NCBI RefSeq assembly: GCF_900106055.1
Contig: NZ_LT629792.1
Span: 2,356,001-2,420,000 of the forward strand
Direction: 5' to 3'
Origin: Schaalia radingae
Lineage (GTDB): Bacteria > Actinomycetota > Actinomycetes > Actinomycetales > Actinomycetaceae
Length of the DNA: 64,000 bases
Part shown: positions 24,495 through 34,316 of the stretch, piece by piece
Numbering within the stretch: position 1 is the stretch's first letter
Layout of the letters: each line of letters opens with the position of its first letter
The notes under the pieces: generated by a model
What the model was told of the DNA's origin: nothing
The model's input: the letters and a program-made list of their open reading frames with translations, nothing else
Database searches by the model: none
Made by a program: the position numbers and the translations under genes

Positions 24495-27062
24495 TCAGTC
24501 CTCAAGAGTGATGACTGTGTCGAAGAGGCCCACATCTCTGAGCTCTTTGTGCGAGCGGATGCCTGTGTAGCTAAGCGATGCGTCCTCATAACGACGAAAC
24601 GCGAAAACGGCCTGATTCATGTGGATCGAGTTGAATACCCCCAAGTCTACGAGGAGATGAAAATCATCAACTGTCAAACCAGTTACTGTCTTGAACAAGT
24701 CAGGCTCTATTTTTGTGATTACGTCTTGCAACGTATTTTCCCGGAAGTCTGTCAGGTACATAAATGCCGGAATGCGCGTAGCGAACTTGATGAGCTTCTC
24801 TTGAATCTGCTTGCGCTTGGACTTGTATTCCTTTTCCTCTGCTGTAAGTTCCTTTCTTTTGTCTCCTGAAAGAGTGTCGCCTTTTTGCTTCTTGGTTTTC
24901 GACACTGACTCGCTCTTGTTAACGACCGTTTCGAAGACGTCTGACCCAAGCGAGCGGAAGCCCTCGATGTTCATAATGGCTTCCATTGCGGCTTCGTTGT
25001 TCATAATCTTGCGCAACGTAGCGTTGTCTACGTTCACCAGAATCGCAGACTCCCACTTGCGCGCCAATAAGGTTGCTGACGTGCCTGACATTGCGATGTC
25101 AAGGATGCTTCCGGCATCTATTTGCGTCATATTCGCCCCGTCATAAGCGAGCACTGGAAGGAAACTCACCAACTCAGCAACGGCATTCTCCGGGTTCGAC
25201 ATCTGCGGATTGAGCCCAGCACCATAGTCTGCTACCTGCCGAAGAGCTCGAGTCGGTGCGAAATCGAAGACGAAAGCAACAGGCTTGAGGACTTCCTCCT
25301 TTGAGGGATTGTCGCCATTTGGGTTCTTAATGGACCACGGAGACTGCACACGAAACGCTGCCTGGAAATAAGTTTCTGGACTGGCGAGGTTACGCAGCAT
25401 CAAAATCGATGACCACTGCTTCACCGTGACACCGGTGGTCAGCTTTCCACACGAAAGTGTAATTGTCTTCGTCTCATGTCCATCCCTAATAGCTCTCCGC
25501 ACAGGTGGGAGTGCCTCTATTCCCACGCCTGCACCTGCGCCCGCCACTACAAGTACCTGGTAGTCATGCCAGTATGTGTTATGTCGAGCCTTCAAAAGAT
25601 TCGCCATCGCATGGCATGCAGCTACGTTGGGCATAAACCAGAATGAGTGTTGCATATACGGCAGTAAACGCGAATCAGCATACGGGAATGGTGGTCTCGT
25701 TCCAGCTCTGAGCGAGTCAAGTTGAGTTGGAGCATGCTCTCCACGAATGAGATCCAACCATTTCTGTACATCTGACTCATGTTTGAACATCGCTTCCCGG
25801 CCCGTTCCGGTGGCGGAAAAGAACTCGTTCAAATCGAACTCATCGAATTCCCCTTGGTGGGCTGTAGTAATTAAGTCATCAGGCATTTGGTACGTCATGA
25901 GACGTAATTCAGGCAACGCACCGTATGGATTCCATGCGCCGGGCTGTTTTTCGGCCCATTCTTGTTTGGCGCGTTGCTCATCGGTATATGTCCAGTTGAA
26001 GATTTGTTCTTCAATAAAGTCGCCTGACCCTATTGCGCGAAACGGCGTACCAGATAAGTACAGGTAGGCACGCGTGGTGATCGGCAAGAACTCATCCTCG
26101 TTGCTACCCAATTCATCGAGTTCTTGATCGAAGGTTTCCAGGCCCTCATGGAACTCGACTTTGAGTTCTCGTGCGGCTTCTCTTTCATCCTCACCTTCAA
26201 AGAGTTCCTTGACGGAGTCGCGCCACGCCCCAAAGTGATATTCATCAAAAACGACCAAATCCCAGTCCACTGCGTGGATCCATTTGTTTTTCGCCTTGAT
26301 TAGGCCCGTTCGACGATCGCGGCCCAGTAGGTCCTGGAAAGATCCGAAATATACGAACGGACGCTCGCGATCAAAATCCAGTTGGCCCTTCATCGTTGCC
26401 GCATTACCATATTGCCATCCCTCAAAATCAACGTGGTTGGACAGGTCCTCTTGCCACGCATCCTGCACAGCGGGCTTGAAAGTCACCACAAGGACCCGCA
26501 TGGCGCCCATTCGCTTTGCCAGTTGATAGGTTGTGAACGTCTTTCCAAAACGCATCTTTGCGTTCCACAAGAATCTCGGTGTTGCTTCTCCGTCCTCATG
26601 CCATATTGAGCGGTAATACGCCAAAGTCTCGCTCACTGCCCGATCTTGTTCGGGACGCATCTTGAACGTTTCATAGCGTTGCCCGGTGTATGTCTTTCCT
26701 GCGCGAAGTTCTTCGATGGCGGTCTTCACGTCTGCGGGAGTACATCGAACCCACTCTCTAGCCGAGCCGCGAGGGGGATTCTCGAAGCCTTTTGCCACAA
26801 GACGGGCAATCACATCCTTATCACTGAAATTGCCGCCATCTTCGCGCTCCGCAATCTCATCCACATGTAGTTCGTATTCCTGCTGCATCTGGCCCTGAGA
26901 CTCTCGAATGCGATCATTTACATCCGCTTTTGTAGTCTGGCCAACCTTGATCAGTCCCTCATAGTCAACAGGCGGATTCTTTGGGGTCCACGCGTAAATA
27001 TGCAGCCGGGATGAGGGCTTAGGTGGGAGTAAATCAGAAATATTCCTCATGTCACTTACCAT
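24495..27062 (-). CDS. GIY-YIG nuclease / SF2 helicase restriction protein
   Basis: An 855-residue protein, probably the cutting and translocating subunit of a restriction system. The N-terminal ~90 residues resemble the T5orf172/GIY-YIG nuclease domain: RLHIYAWTPKN and YEGLIKVGQTTKADVNDRI supply the GIY and YIG strands and the following Arg. A type III-like helicase follows: Walker A NAKMRFGKTFTTYQLAKRMG, DEYH box in LVVFDEYHFG, SGTPFRA (motif III) and YFQAAFRVQSPW (motif VI). The C-terminal third is helical and unassigned. The start overlaps the methylase stop by 11 bases, so this is the last gene of a three-gene operon. Base composition is lower in GC than the core genes, which suggests transfer. 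Confidence 0.82.
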   Translation of the reverse strand: MVSDMRNISDLLPPKPSSRLHIYAWTPKNPPVDYEGLIKVGQTTKADVNDRIRESQGQMQQEYELHVDEIAEREDGGNFSDKDVIARLVAKGFENPPRGSAREWVRCTPADVKTAIEELRAGKTYTGQRYETFKMRPEQDRAVSETLAYYRSIWHEDGEATPRFLWNAKMRFGKTFTTYQLAKRMGAMRVLVVTFKPAVQDAWQEDLSNHVDFEGWQYGNAATMKGQLDFDRERPFVYFGSFQDLLGRDRRTGLIKAKNKWIHAVDWDLVVFDEYHFGAWRDSVKELFEGEDEREAARELKVEFHEGLETFDQELDELGSNEDEFLPITTRAYLYLSGTPFRAIGSGDFIEEQIFNWTYTDEQRAKQEWAEKQPGAWNPYGALPELRLMTYQMPDDLITTAHQGEFDEFDLNEFFSATGTGREAMFKHESDVQKWLDLIRGEHAPTQLDSLRAGTRPPFPYADSRLLPYMQHSFWFMPNVAACHAMANLLKARHNTYWHDYQVLVVAGAGAGVGIEALPPVRRAIRDGHETKTITLSCGKLTTGVTVKQWSSILMLRNLASPETYFQAAFRVQSPWSIKNPNGDNPSKEEVLKPVAFVFDFAPTRALRQVADYGAGLNPQMSNPENAVAELVSFLPVLAYDGANMTQIDAGSILDIAMSGTSATLLARKWESAILVNVDNATLRKIMNNEAAMEAIMNIEGFRSLGSDVFETVVNKSESVSKTKKQKGDTLSGDKRKELTAEEKEYKSKRKQIQEKLIKFATRIPAFMYLTDFRENTLQDVITKIEPDLFKTVTGLTVDDFHLLVDLGVFNSIHMNQAVFAFRRYEDASLSYTGIRSHKELRDVGLFDTVITLED

Positions 27063-28725
27063 TCATGGGACGTATTGACTGCTCGATTAGATTGATCTCC
27101 GACTCATCTAGCCCATAACGCGAGTAGAGCTCCTTATCGGAGAAACTATGGTCCCAACTTTGCAGAGGTACATACTTAAACCGGGACTTTGTAATGTGTT
27201 GAGTCGATGAGCGTAAAGCTACCAAAAAACGTACGAATTTCGTTATGACGTAAGAGAGGCAACTTTCAGCCTCCCTCTGACTTTCAAAAATCCCAAGTAA
27301 TATGTATGTTTCCGTCACCACTGCATTCGGCTCAAGTATAGATGTTCGCCCCAGAACCCTCCTAGTTCCAGTTTTATCAGGCTGGCCAGCATGATCATGA
27401 GATGCGTTTGAGGTGAAAACTTTCCACCTATCCACCGCATCTAATCTCGTTCGTATTTCATTCCTAGAAATCCAATCAATCCCATTGTTCCGCACTAGCT
27501 TTACTGAATCAGTAGAAGTTATTTCTGAGCGACCTCGAAAATTAGTCGGAAATCCAAAAGGCTTACGTGAACTTACTTGAGTAGCCATTTGCAAGTTCTC
27601 GGGAAGAATTGTTTTCGACTCTTCTAGCGACGTTTTCATTTCGACTGAGTAAATCTTACGCAAAATCGATATTGCCCTACTGTTGCGAATGAAAATATCG
27701 TTTCCCGGTTCGAGCAAAGCGCGCTCAGACACGTCTTCATCGCCGTGTACATGGGTCGTGACACTCGTAATCCCGTTATGATTCTGCGCCCATAGAAAGT
27801 AGCAAATACCGCCTGCTACATCTACATCGGGGAACACATCACGGCTATCCGGAAAGTCATGGAGTGCCACAATTCGGGAATCAGTAAGCATTTCTTGACG
27901 GAAATCATCGAGTCCCTTACCTCCTGAATACCACCGTGCCGGAATAATCATGCTTAGATATCTAGGATCAAGTTTCTTTGCTTGATCGATGAATAAATGA
28001 TAAATTGGCTTAGCGCTAACTCCGTAACCCCCATCACTGAGCTGGTAGGGAGGGTTACCGATTACAACATCAAAATGCATTTGTTCTCCAAACATCTCGT
28101 TCATACGAGACTTAATATCATCTGTGTGGATGAGGGCGTACGCGTGCGATTCCATATCATTACCGCGCGCATAGTCATCCTCACCCGCACCGCAGTAAAC
28201 ACAGTGTCGGTGCGTATAGATGGTCTGGTCACCGCCGGTAAGTGGGTCGAGGCGAACTTCCTTACTCCCCCCTACCCATGTATGTTCGGTGCGTTCGAAC
28301 CAGATGTTTCCCCAGTCATTCTCAAAAGCCTTACAAATGGAGTGTTTACCGTTAGCCCACTTTGAACAATAAACACTGCGGCGTGCAAGCAACGCGGTAA
28401 GATTCGTGATCCCGATACCGAATACTTGGCGCGTCAAAATATGGTCTACACGCTGTTGCAGGTCGGGAATTCTCATGACAAGACCGCTTACAAGCCGACG
28501 GGTGATCTCACGGAGAAATACACCAGACTTAGTGAAAGGATCCAAAAACGTGACTTTTGGATTCTGCCACAGATTCTCGCCGTCGTGATCTTTCGCCCAC
28601 GCGTCCGCTACTCGATCAAGCATCTGATTGGCAATATCCGGAGGGGTAAAAACTTCGTCGTTGGAAAGGTTTGCAACGCACGTCAGTACATCAGGGTTAT
28701 GATTGACCAAATCCGTTATCGTCAT
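27052..28725 (-). CDS. N6-adenine DNA methyltransferase (Eco57I-like)
   Basis: A 557-residue DNA methylase. The N-terminus NDEVFTPPDIANQMLDRVAD is the usual lead-in of N6-adenine methylases. Motif I is FLDPFTKSGVFLREI (SAM binding) and motif IV is FDVVIGNPPYQLSDGG (catalytic NPPY). Between them a His/Cys pattern, THRHCVYCGAGEDD, could bind zinc. The C-terminal ~200 residues probably hold the target recognition domain. It would methylate adenine in the host's sites and protect DNA from the GIY-YIG/helicase protein. The start overlaps the small methylase-like gene by four bases. Confidence 0.87.
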   Translation of the reverse strand: MTITDLVNHNPDVLTCVANLSNDEVFTPPDIANQMLDRVADAWAKDHDGENLWQNPKVTFLDPFTKSGVFLREITRRLVSGLVMRIPDLQQRVDHILTRQVFGIGITNLTALLARRSVYCSKWANGKHSICKAFENDWGNIWFERTEHTWVGGSKEVRLDPLTGGDQTIYTHRHCVYCGAGEDDYARGNDMESHAYALIHTDDIKSRMNEMFGEQMHFDVVIGNPPYQLSDGGYGVSAKPIYHLFIDQAKKLDPRYLSMIIPARWYSGGKGLDDFRQEMLTDSRIVALHDFPDSRDVFPDVDVAGGICYFLWAQNHNGITSVTTHVHGDEDVSERALLEPGNDIFIRNSRAISILRKIYSVEMKTSLEESKTILPENLQMATQVSSRKPFGFPTNFRGRSEITSTDSVKLVRNNGIDWISRNEIRTRLDAVDRWKVFTSNASHDHAGQPDKTGTRRVLGRTSILEPNAVVTETYILLGIFESQREAESCLSYVITKFVRFLVALRSSTQHITKSRFKYVPLQSWDHSFSDKELYSRYGLDESEINLIEQSIRPMNGK

Positions 28726-29366
28726 AACACATCTCCCATTTCGGCCATTTCACGAACGGTCATGGGTTTATAACTGGTTACCGGTTGAAAAACGTCGTCC
28801 TCTTTAAATTCCCCAAAAAGCGCCACGTTGTATGCACTTCTCTTAGTTAGTTTGTCATATTTAAAATCACGCCTCTGGAACTTACCTCTGCCGAGGTATC
28901 CCCATTCAGAAAACGTCAACGACCCACCTGTAGGAGTCTTCATTGTCAGCGCGTCGGCCTGAACTATGTTTGCGGTGAGTACGACATCAGCAGCCTGAAT
29001 CCACTGTTCGGCATCCTCTACGCCAATAAAAGCCTGAAAAATCTCACAAAGGACCCGCCGGCACACGCGCACATTGTCCTCCAATAGCTCGATTCCGTAG
29101 ATGCACATGAGAGCAAGCAAGGCATAATGACGGCGTTCGAATTCGTTTTTTCCATAATTCTGTTGGACTGTCGTTAATTTGCGCTGAAGCACTTGCTTCA
29201 AGAAGTTACCCTCGCCGCATGCAGGCTCAAGAAACCGTGAATCGATGCGTTCGGACTCGCCTTTAACGAGATCTAGCATGGCGTTGACGATATGTGCCGG
29301 AGTGAAAACCTCACCGTGGTCCGTTACCCGTTCCTTAGACTTGACGAATATTTCCTTCTGATCCAC
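28722..29366 (-). CDS. Small methylase-fold protein without catalytic NPPY motif
   Basis: A protein of ~214 residues and the first gene of the restriction operon. GEVFTPAHIVNAMLDLVKG and FLEPACGEGNFLKQVLQ are the N-terminal segment and motif I (SAM binding) of N6-adenine methylases, but no NPPY or DPPY is present. The chain ends where the catalytic half would follow. It could be a partner subunit for SAM or target binding, or one half of a split enzyme. The start is uncertain: AAGGAG lies 11 bases before GTG at 29366 and 8 bases before TTG at 29369, while the GTG at 29378 is too close to it. The stop overlaps the next gene (ATGA). Confidence 0.75.
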   Translation of the reverse strand: MDQKEIFVKSKERVTDHGEVFTPAHIVNAMLDLVKGESERIDSRFLEPACGEGNFLKQVLQRKLTTVQQNYGKNEFERRHYALLALMCIYGIELLEDNVRVCRRVLCEIFQAFIGVEDAEQWIQAADVVLTANIVQADALTMKTPTGGSLTFSEWGYLGRGKFQRRDFKYDKLTKRSAYNVALFGEFKEDDVFQPVTSYKPMTVREMAEMGDVL

Positions 29367-29378
29367 CAAAAACCCCAC

Positions 29379-30353
29379 TCCTTATCCCAAAATCAGGCTT
29401 GTTCCAGAGCCGACATAGCTCTCGATAAGCCCAACTCAGATCATCGATTACTTGGATGAACCGTCCATTCAACTCTAGGTCAGGTCAAACGCACAAAACT
29501 TGTGATAACACACTCCGCATGCATCTCGAGACCGGTCTTAGATATTATCCTCAGAATACCGCCTCAAGAAAACAAACTACGCTCCTACAAGAGGCACTTC
29601 TCTGACTAGGCATCGTTTGCGGCACCTTTAGTGGGTTGATACTCAACGGTACTAAGAAGTCACGGCTTGGTGCATGCACGTAAGCACGCCATGACCAGTG
29701 AATCCCAGGAGATTCAGTTATCCGCGGGATCTTCTGTATCCTTGCCTAATGCGGGCGCCGTGAGTGGCGACATCTAGGAATGCTAGCGCAAGCTGAGAAA
29801 GCAGAGCTGTTGTTGGACCGATCTTGGCGAGCTGCTTCGAATTCGACTGCTGCGATGCTGAATTAATCACAGTAGCAGGAGCAGTTCTCTGCCCCGGCCT
29901 GCTCTCTCCATCGGCTCGATTGCCTCGGATCGAGCGAGTGCTCCTGACGGGTCGATTGAGCCCGCCGGATCCGTCACGTCCAAGGGACCGATTGGCTTCT
30001 CTACTGCGTTGAACTTGGCGATGTCTCGCATCAGGGATGCCATAGTCCTTCACAGCTCCAATCGAGAAGTCAACGAGTTTCGTCAACGTATGTCCTTCCA
30101 CACTGGCCATCTGCTTGAGCCGATACTTTCCCGCGGATAAGTAAATTACGCGGTTCGAGCTATGTGCACCAGCCAGCGTCTAGATCATCGTGTTCTTAGC
30201 CGTGTCTCCCTCACCCACAGCCGAGTCCTCTTTCCCAAAGCAGTGAGTATCTGACGCGTAATATCGGCCAGCTCCGCCTACGTCTTTGGCACCGCATCAG
30301 TCCGATCTCTGTTTGCCAGGATCTCTGCCTAGATTAGGAGCTCAGTTTTTCCA
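29379..30353. other. Gene-poor debris region in the defence island
   Basis: About 975 bases upstream of the restriction operon show no convincing gene. The 5' part should contain the operon promoter, but none stands out. The middle is occupied by a 423-bp segment bounded by 12-bp inverted repeats (29718-30140). The remaining short frames have no recognisable domain. Confidence 0.55.
29718..30140. mobile_element. Possible 423-bp MITE-like element with 12-bp inverted ends
   Basis: TTATCCGCGGGA at 29718-29729 and its exact reverse complement TCCCGCGGATAA at 30129-30140 bound a 423-bp segment. A 130-codon minus-strand frame nearly fills it, but the translation shows no transposase motif and looks non-biological. 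No clear target duplication is visible next to the ends. It could be a non-autonomous element or the remnant of a larger one. A chance inverted repeat is possible. Confidence 0.35.
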
Positions 30354-30841
30354 TCAACGCGATAGAGATCGAACTTCGCACGTCCAGCTTCTTATCTCTG
30401 TCGCCCTCAACTGTTCAACCAGCAATTCCTTCGGGAGCAAGCGACAGGTCAAGTAATAGTGCTGCATCATTTGATGATAACCGTCCGCGTCATATGCGTG
30501 GGCGATGTGTCGGTTGCCGTCCGCTTCGTTCAATACCGCATCAGCTAGGACTGCTCCGGTTTTCGCTTTATTAACGTCGTTGCTCCAATACACGAGGCCG
30601 GCAATGTGCTTTGTCAATGCTGCCATGCTCAAATCAACCTCAGTACTCCCGTCCGGACTTAATAACGGAGTCCTCAACTTTCGTGCGTGGCGCAACCGCC
30701 CAGCAGAACGACAATCGCGTGATCTCGATCTGCCGCTGGTTCGGTATCCGCCGAATGACCGCGTGGACTCATATCAAGAGCCTCGGTAACAGCCACCAAG
30801 TCACTCCACTGGAACTTCCTCGGCATTGGCCTACGTTGCAT
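30354..30841 (-). pseudogene. Frameshifted small gene of unknown function
   Basis: Two overlapping minus-strand frames look like one broken gene. The first starts MQRRPMPRKFQWSDLVAVTE (ATG at 30841) and stops near 30674. The second continues with LSPDGSTEVDLSMAALTKHI and YDADGYHQMMQHYYLTCRLL to a stop at 30354, with credible codon use. No family is recognised. It lies 19 bases after the stop of the HEPN gene and on the same strand, so it may have been part of the same defence operon. Confidence 0.4.
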
Positions 30842-30860
30842 CGTCCTCACATTCGACGCA

Positions 30861-32836
30861 TTATTCACCCAGAGCCGAGCTCTTAGCAGCCACCTGTTCC
30901 TCCGCAGACAAACAGAAGTCATCGTTCATCTTGATTACGAGAGCGATTATGAGCTTTAGGACGGTGATGTAGGTCTGAAAGTGGGCACCTTCACCATCGC
31001 CATTCACTTGTGATCCGTGAAGGTATTTGTTGCGCAGCTCAGGCCCGTTACTGAACTCAACCTTATTGAGCATAAAGTTGAAGTAGGCAGCTTCGGCTTC
31101 CGTCAGCAGGGACGAGCGACGGGTCACCCACCCACGCTTTTCCATTGAATCCGCTTCTGCACGACCATTCTCCGAGAGGTGGAAGTAACTCACTGCCTCA
31201 CTGGTGAACAGTGAATGAAGGATGCAAAACTGCTGCGGTTTCGCGATTGTCACCTGTGCCTCCGTATCCTGCAGGATACCTAGCTTGATAAGCTGATCAA
31301 CCATACTCCGTTGATATTCATCAAAATCGCCATATCTGACCTCGTTCTTGAGTAGAAGTTCCGCGGCGCTTGTTCCTCTCAAGTCATCGCTGATGCACGT
31401 TAGCCTCGACTGGTCAGAAAAAAGCGCGTGGAGGATTCCTGTGATTTCTTGTTCATGTGTCGAGTAGATGTACTTTCCGTCTAGGAGGCTGGGTACCCGC
31501 TTGTATGCTATTGGGTCTGAACTGATGGAGAGCAAGTCGGGGTCGATTTCACCATTGTTAACAAACTGACGGAATTGGTTCAAAACACTCTCCATTTCGA
31601 CGAAAAGGTGCCTAGTCCTTTCCAGAAAGGAACTTCCGGGCGTGGAGCGGGTGAACGAGAAGTTCATGGCGCCGAACTCGTCCACAAGATAGGTTCTAAA
31701 GAACCAGATGATAACATCTTCCAAGTCGATTCCCTTGTCTTCTAGGAAATGCTGGTAGAGCCTTGTCTGCAGGAAGGACGCCATTTCGGCGACTCGGAAC
31801 GCCACACCTACCGGGTACTCGCTCTTCCCAGGCACACCCACGAAGCTTTCAAGGGCCCCGAGCTGCGAAGTGTCGAAGGGAAGCTCAGTATTACTTCGCG
31901 ATTGGCGAACTCGAAGAGGTACTGGAAGTTATTGAGGACACTCGGGTAGTCGAGGGTTTCTTCCAACCAGCGACTGCTGTAACTAAATTGAGCGACTGTC
32001 CCATCAGAGTTGTCCAACTTGGACACCACTGGTTCGTCTTGGGTATCGGAGAGACACATCTCAACACCGAACCTGATGCCTGCCGTCTCCTCAAAGAGCT
32101 TTTGCGTCATCTCGGCATTGCGGCGCTTCGCTTTCAACTTCAGCTTGGCGTCAATCCCGGTCGCCACCATACCCTGGGATGAAGCGGTCTCGATCAACCT
32201 CACGTAGTTAGGGTTAGCCTCGGGACTGTCAAGGTATCTCTCCAGCAAATCGTGCACATCGCTAGTCGTCAGATTCGCAGGCAGGTGGATATCATCACGC
32301 GTGTTCTTCTCCAGATACTTGCGCACCACATGCTCTGCGTTCTGCGGCGATGCGAGCAGCCTTTCACGCATCTCCAGCTGGTAAGCAACCACGAGCTTCT
32401 CGCATGCAAGCATCTGACCAATGCGGACGCCCGCAGTATCAAGTACAGACAACATGATGGTTGGGTTGCACCGCTCGTACGCTCTGTTCCGGCCAAGTAG
32501 TTCGAGTAGGTCCGCGTGGTAGTCATAGTTGATGTCAGTAACGATGGCTTCACAGTTGGACTCGTTGACTCTAGAGAAGAACCGTGCCACCGCGCTGCGC
32601 ATCCTTGGAACTAGGCTCTCAGCATGGGCGCGTTGTTCGGCCGTGTAAGTCTGGGGTAGAAAACCCTTCTCTATGTACGGCTGGACGTTGTGGAGCTCGA
32701 TCGCGTCCACGGTCGTGGTCAGCGTGTCAGCATTCTCAAATTTCTCGATGAGCTCAGCCACGCGCGGCATGTACATCCAGGTCGCTAAATCCTGTGCGCC
32801 GTAGAACTTCACTCGTCGGAGGGTACCTTCGCCCAT
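30861..32836 (-). pseudogene. Large HEPN-domain protein, split by a one-base frameshift
   Basis: Two overlapping frames read as one protein of ~658 residues. The upstream frame runs from ATG at 32836 (GGGGG five bases before) through YPSVLNNFQYLFEFANR. The downstream frame takes over near 31905 with SNTELPFDTSQLGALESFVG and continues to a TAA at 30861. A single missing base near 31905 explains the break. The C-terminus has ELRNKYLHGSQ, in which R-N-K-Y-L-H is the RX4H motif of HEPN ribonucleases, followed by a hydrophobic helix. The large N-terminal part is mostly helical and not recognised. HEPN proteins in defence islands cleave RNA on phage infection. It is either inactivated or reflects a sequencing error. 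Confidence 0.65.
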
Positions 32837-33023
32837 CAGTTGCCCCCAATCATACAATCAAGCCACGGGTTTGTACCTCGGCTGGCCGAAGCGTGGTTCC
32901 TTGGCCAATCTCATTGTAGAGATCACCCCGGACACTAAACCCGCCGAGCAGCTCAGTACGACACACCAGCGCGCCACGCCTCCTGGAAGTCGAGAGACGC
33001 CGCTGAAGACGCCTGTCAGAGCA

Positions 33024-34316
33024 TCAAGCCCCGACTCGCCCCTGATCTAGTCGCTGCGTGACGAGCTCCTCTGAGACGCCAAGCGCGGCAGCGAGCCAGC
33101 AGCGGATCAGGATTAGGCCCTCCCGCGTCCGTACCCAGGCTTCTCGTCCTTCCGTCAGATCGTTGTCAGCGTGTTTGACTCCTTTGTAGGCCTCGTTGAA
33201 AGCCTTGCACCAGGAATCACGGCTGCCGCCCTCGCCAACAACAGCGTCGGGTTCGTATCCCAGGAAGTCGAAGATGTTCTTGAGCAGCGCTTCATACGTT
33301 CCCGATACTTTCTTGTCGGGATTGGCTTTTTCGGCGATCGCGTAGCCCAATGCTTCGAGCGCCACGGCAACGTGAACAAGCTGCGACTCCACCGGAAGGG
33401 TGCGATGGAACAGGGCACTCATGGCGATCCAGGTCGGTCGAGACCAGTACGAGTACTCATTTAGCCACTTCGCAACAAGATCCGCGTTGGCCTCGTCAAG
33501 GAAGAAAAGCGGGTTATCATCGTCGGTCAACTGGCGGTCGGGATCGACGGTCCGACCGAAAGACGGTTGGTATGCGTCTCGCCAGAAACGACGCTCATCT
33601 GTCGGCGGCAGTTCCTGGTCGTCTTCCCTCATCACCGAGATCAGCCGCGATCCGCAAGGCTTGCCGTATACCAGGCACATGAGGTCTTGCATCATCCGAT
33701 GCGTCTGCTGGTGCGTCTGCCAACTTTCAAGCTCAGTGCTAAGGGTTCGCACCAGCAGAGCGGTAGGGATCGTGAAGACGCCGTCCTTCGGCATGGGGTT
33801 GAAACGGAACGAAGTGCACAGTTGCAGATCGAGCGGGCCTCCCAGAGACAACGAATCCAAGTTCTTTGCCACAATCGAAACACCCTCGATGTCCTTTCCC
33901 TCCTCGCCCAGCATCAGTTGCGTTGTTACTGGAACCAGCTTCGCCCACTTGGCCAATCCGTCGATCTCCGAGGTCATCCCATTGACCCCTACATAATCGA
34001 CTCCGTTTGCACCGGAGTGGATCGCGCGCCTGTAGCGAAGGCGCTCCAGAGAGTGCCCAAGAGACGACGCAGACGCACCCACGGTGTAGCCCTCGGCAAG
34101 AGTGAGCCATCCATCGCCATCCCGCAGAATGAGCGGGTCCGGGATTTGCCGACTGTCGTCATTCAGGCGGAGAGCCTCAACTAAATCCAGGGTTCGTGGC
34201 CATCTCACGAGCACACCCTTGGTGTCGAACTCAGCAACAACTACCTCGTCGGATCCCTCAGCGCCCGACCGCGTGTGCGCGATCCTCACGACACCAGGTT
34301 CCAGCTTCGTCGCCAT
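33024..34316 (-). CDS. ApeA-like HEPN-domain protein
   Basis: A protein of ~430 residues with two regions. The N-terminal ~250 residues (GWLTLAEGYTVG, SEIDGLAKWAKLVPV) resemble the N-terminal domain of ApeA-type anti-phage proteins. The C-terminal ~150 residues form a helical HEPN-like domain with VESQLVHVAVALEALGYAI and NEAYKGVKHADNDL, the latter in the position of the HEPN R/K-x-H motif. In known ApeA this domain is an RNase triggered during infection. ATG at 34316, preceded by GGTGAGG, is preferred over the GTG at 34325. The next gene on the same strand encodes the split HEPN protein, 187 bases downstream. Confidence 0.55.
   Translation of the reverse strand: MATKLEPGVVRIAHTRSGAEGSDEVVVAEFDTKGVLVRWPRTLDLVEALRLNDDSRQIPDPLILRDGDGWLTLAEGYTVGASASSLGHSLERLRYRRAIHSGANGVDYVGVNGMTSEIDGLAKWAKLVPVTTQLMLGEEGKDIEGVSIVAKNLDSLSLGGPLDLQLCTSFRFNPMPKDGVFTIPTALLVRTLSTELESWQTHQQTHRMMQDLMCLVYGKPCGSRLISVMREDDQELPPTDERRFWRDAYQPSFGRTVDPDRQLTDDDNPLFFLDEANADLVAKWLNEYSYWSRPTWIAMSALFHRTLPVESQLVHVAVALEALGYAIAEKANPDKKVSGTYEALLKNIFDFLGYEPDAVVGEGGSRDSWCKAFNEAYKGVKHADNDLTEGREAWVRTREGLILIRCWLAAALGVSEELVTQRLDQGRVGA

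Noticed and set aside
29718..30110. 130-residue minus-strand frame inside the inverted-repeat segment
   Set aside because: No transposase or other domain; biased composition. The stop lies within the terminal repeat. Kept only as part of a possible element.
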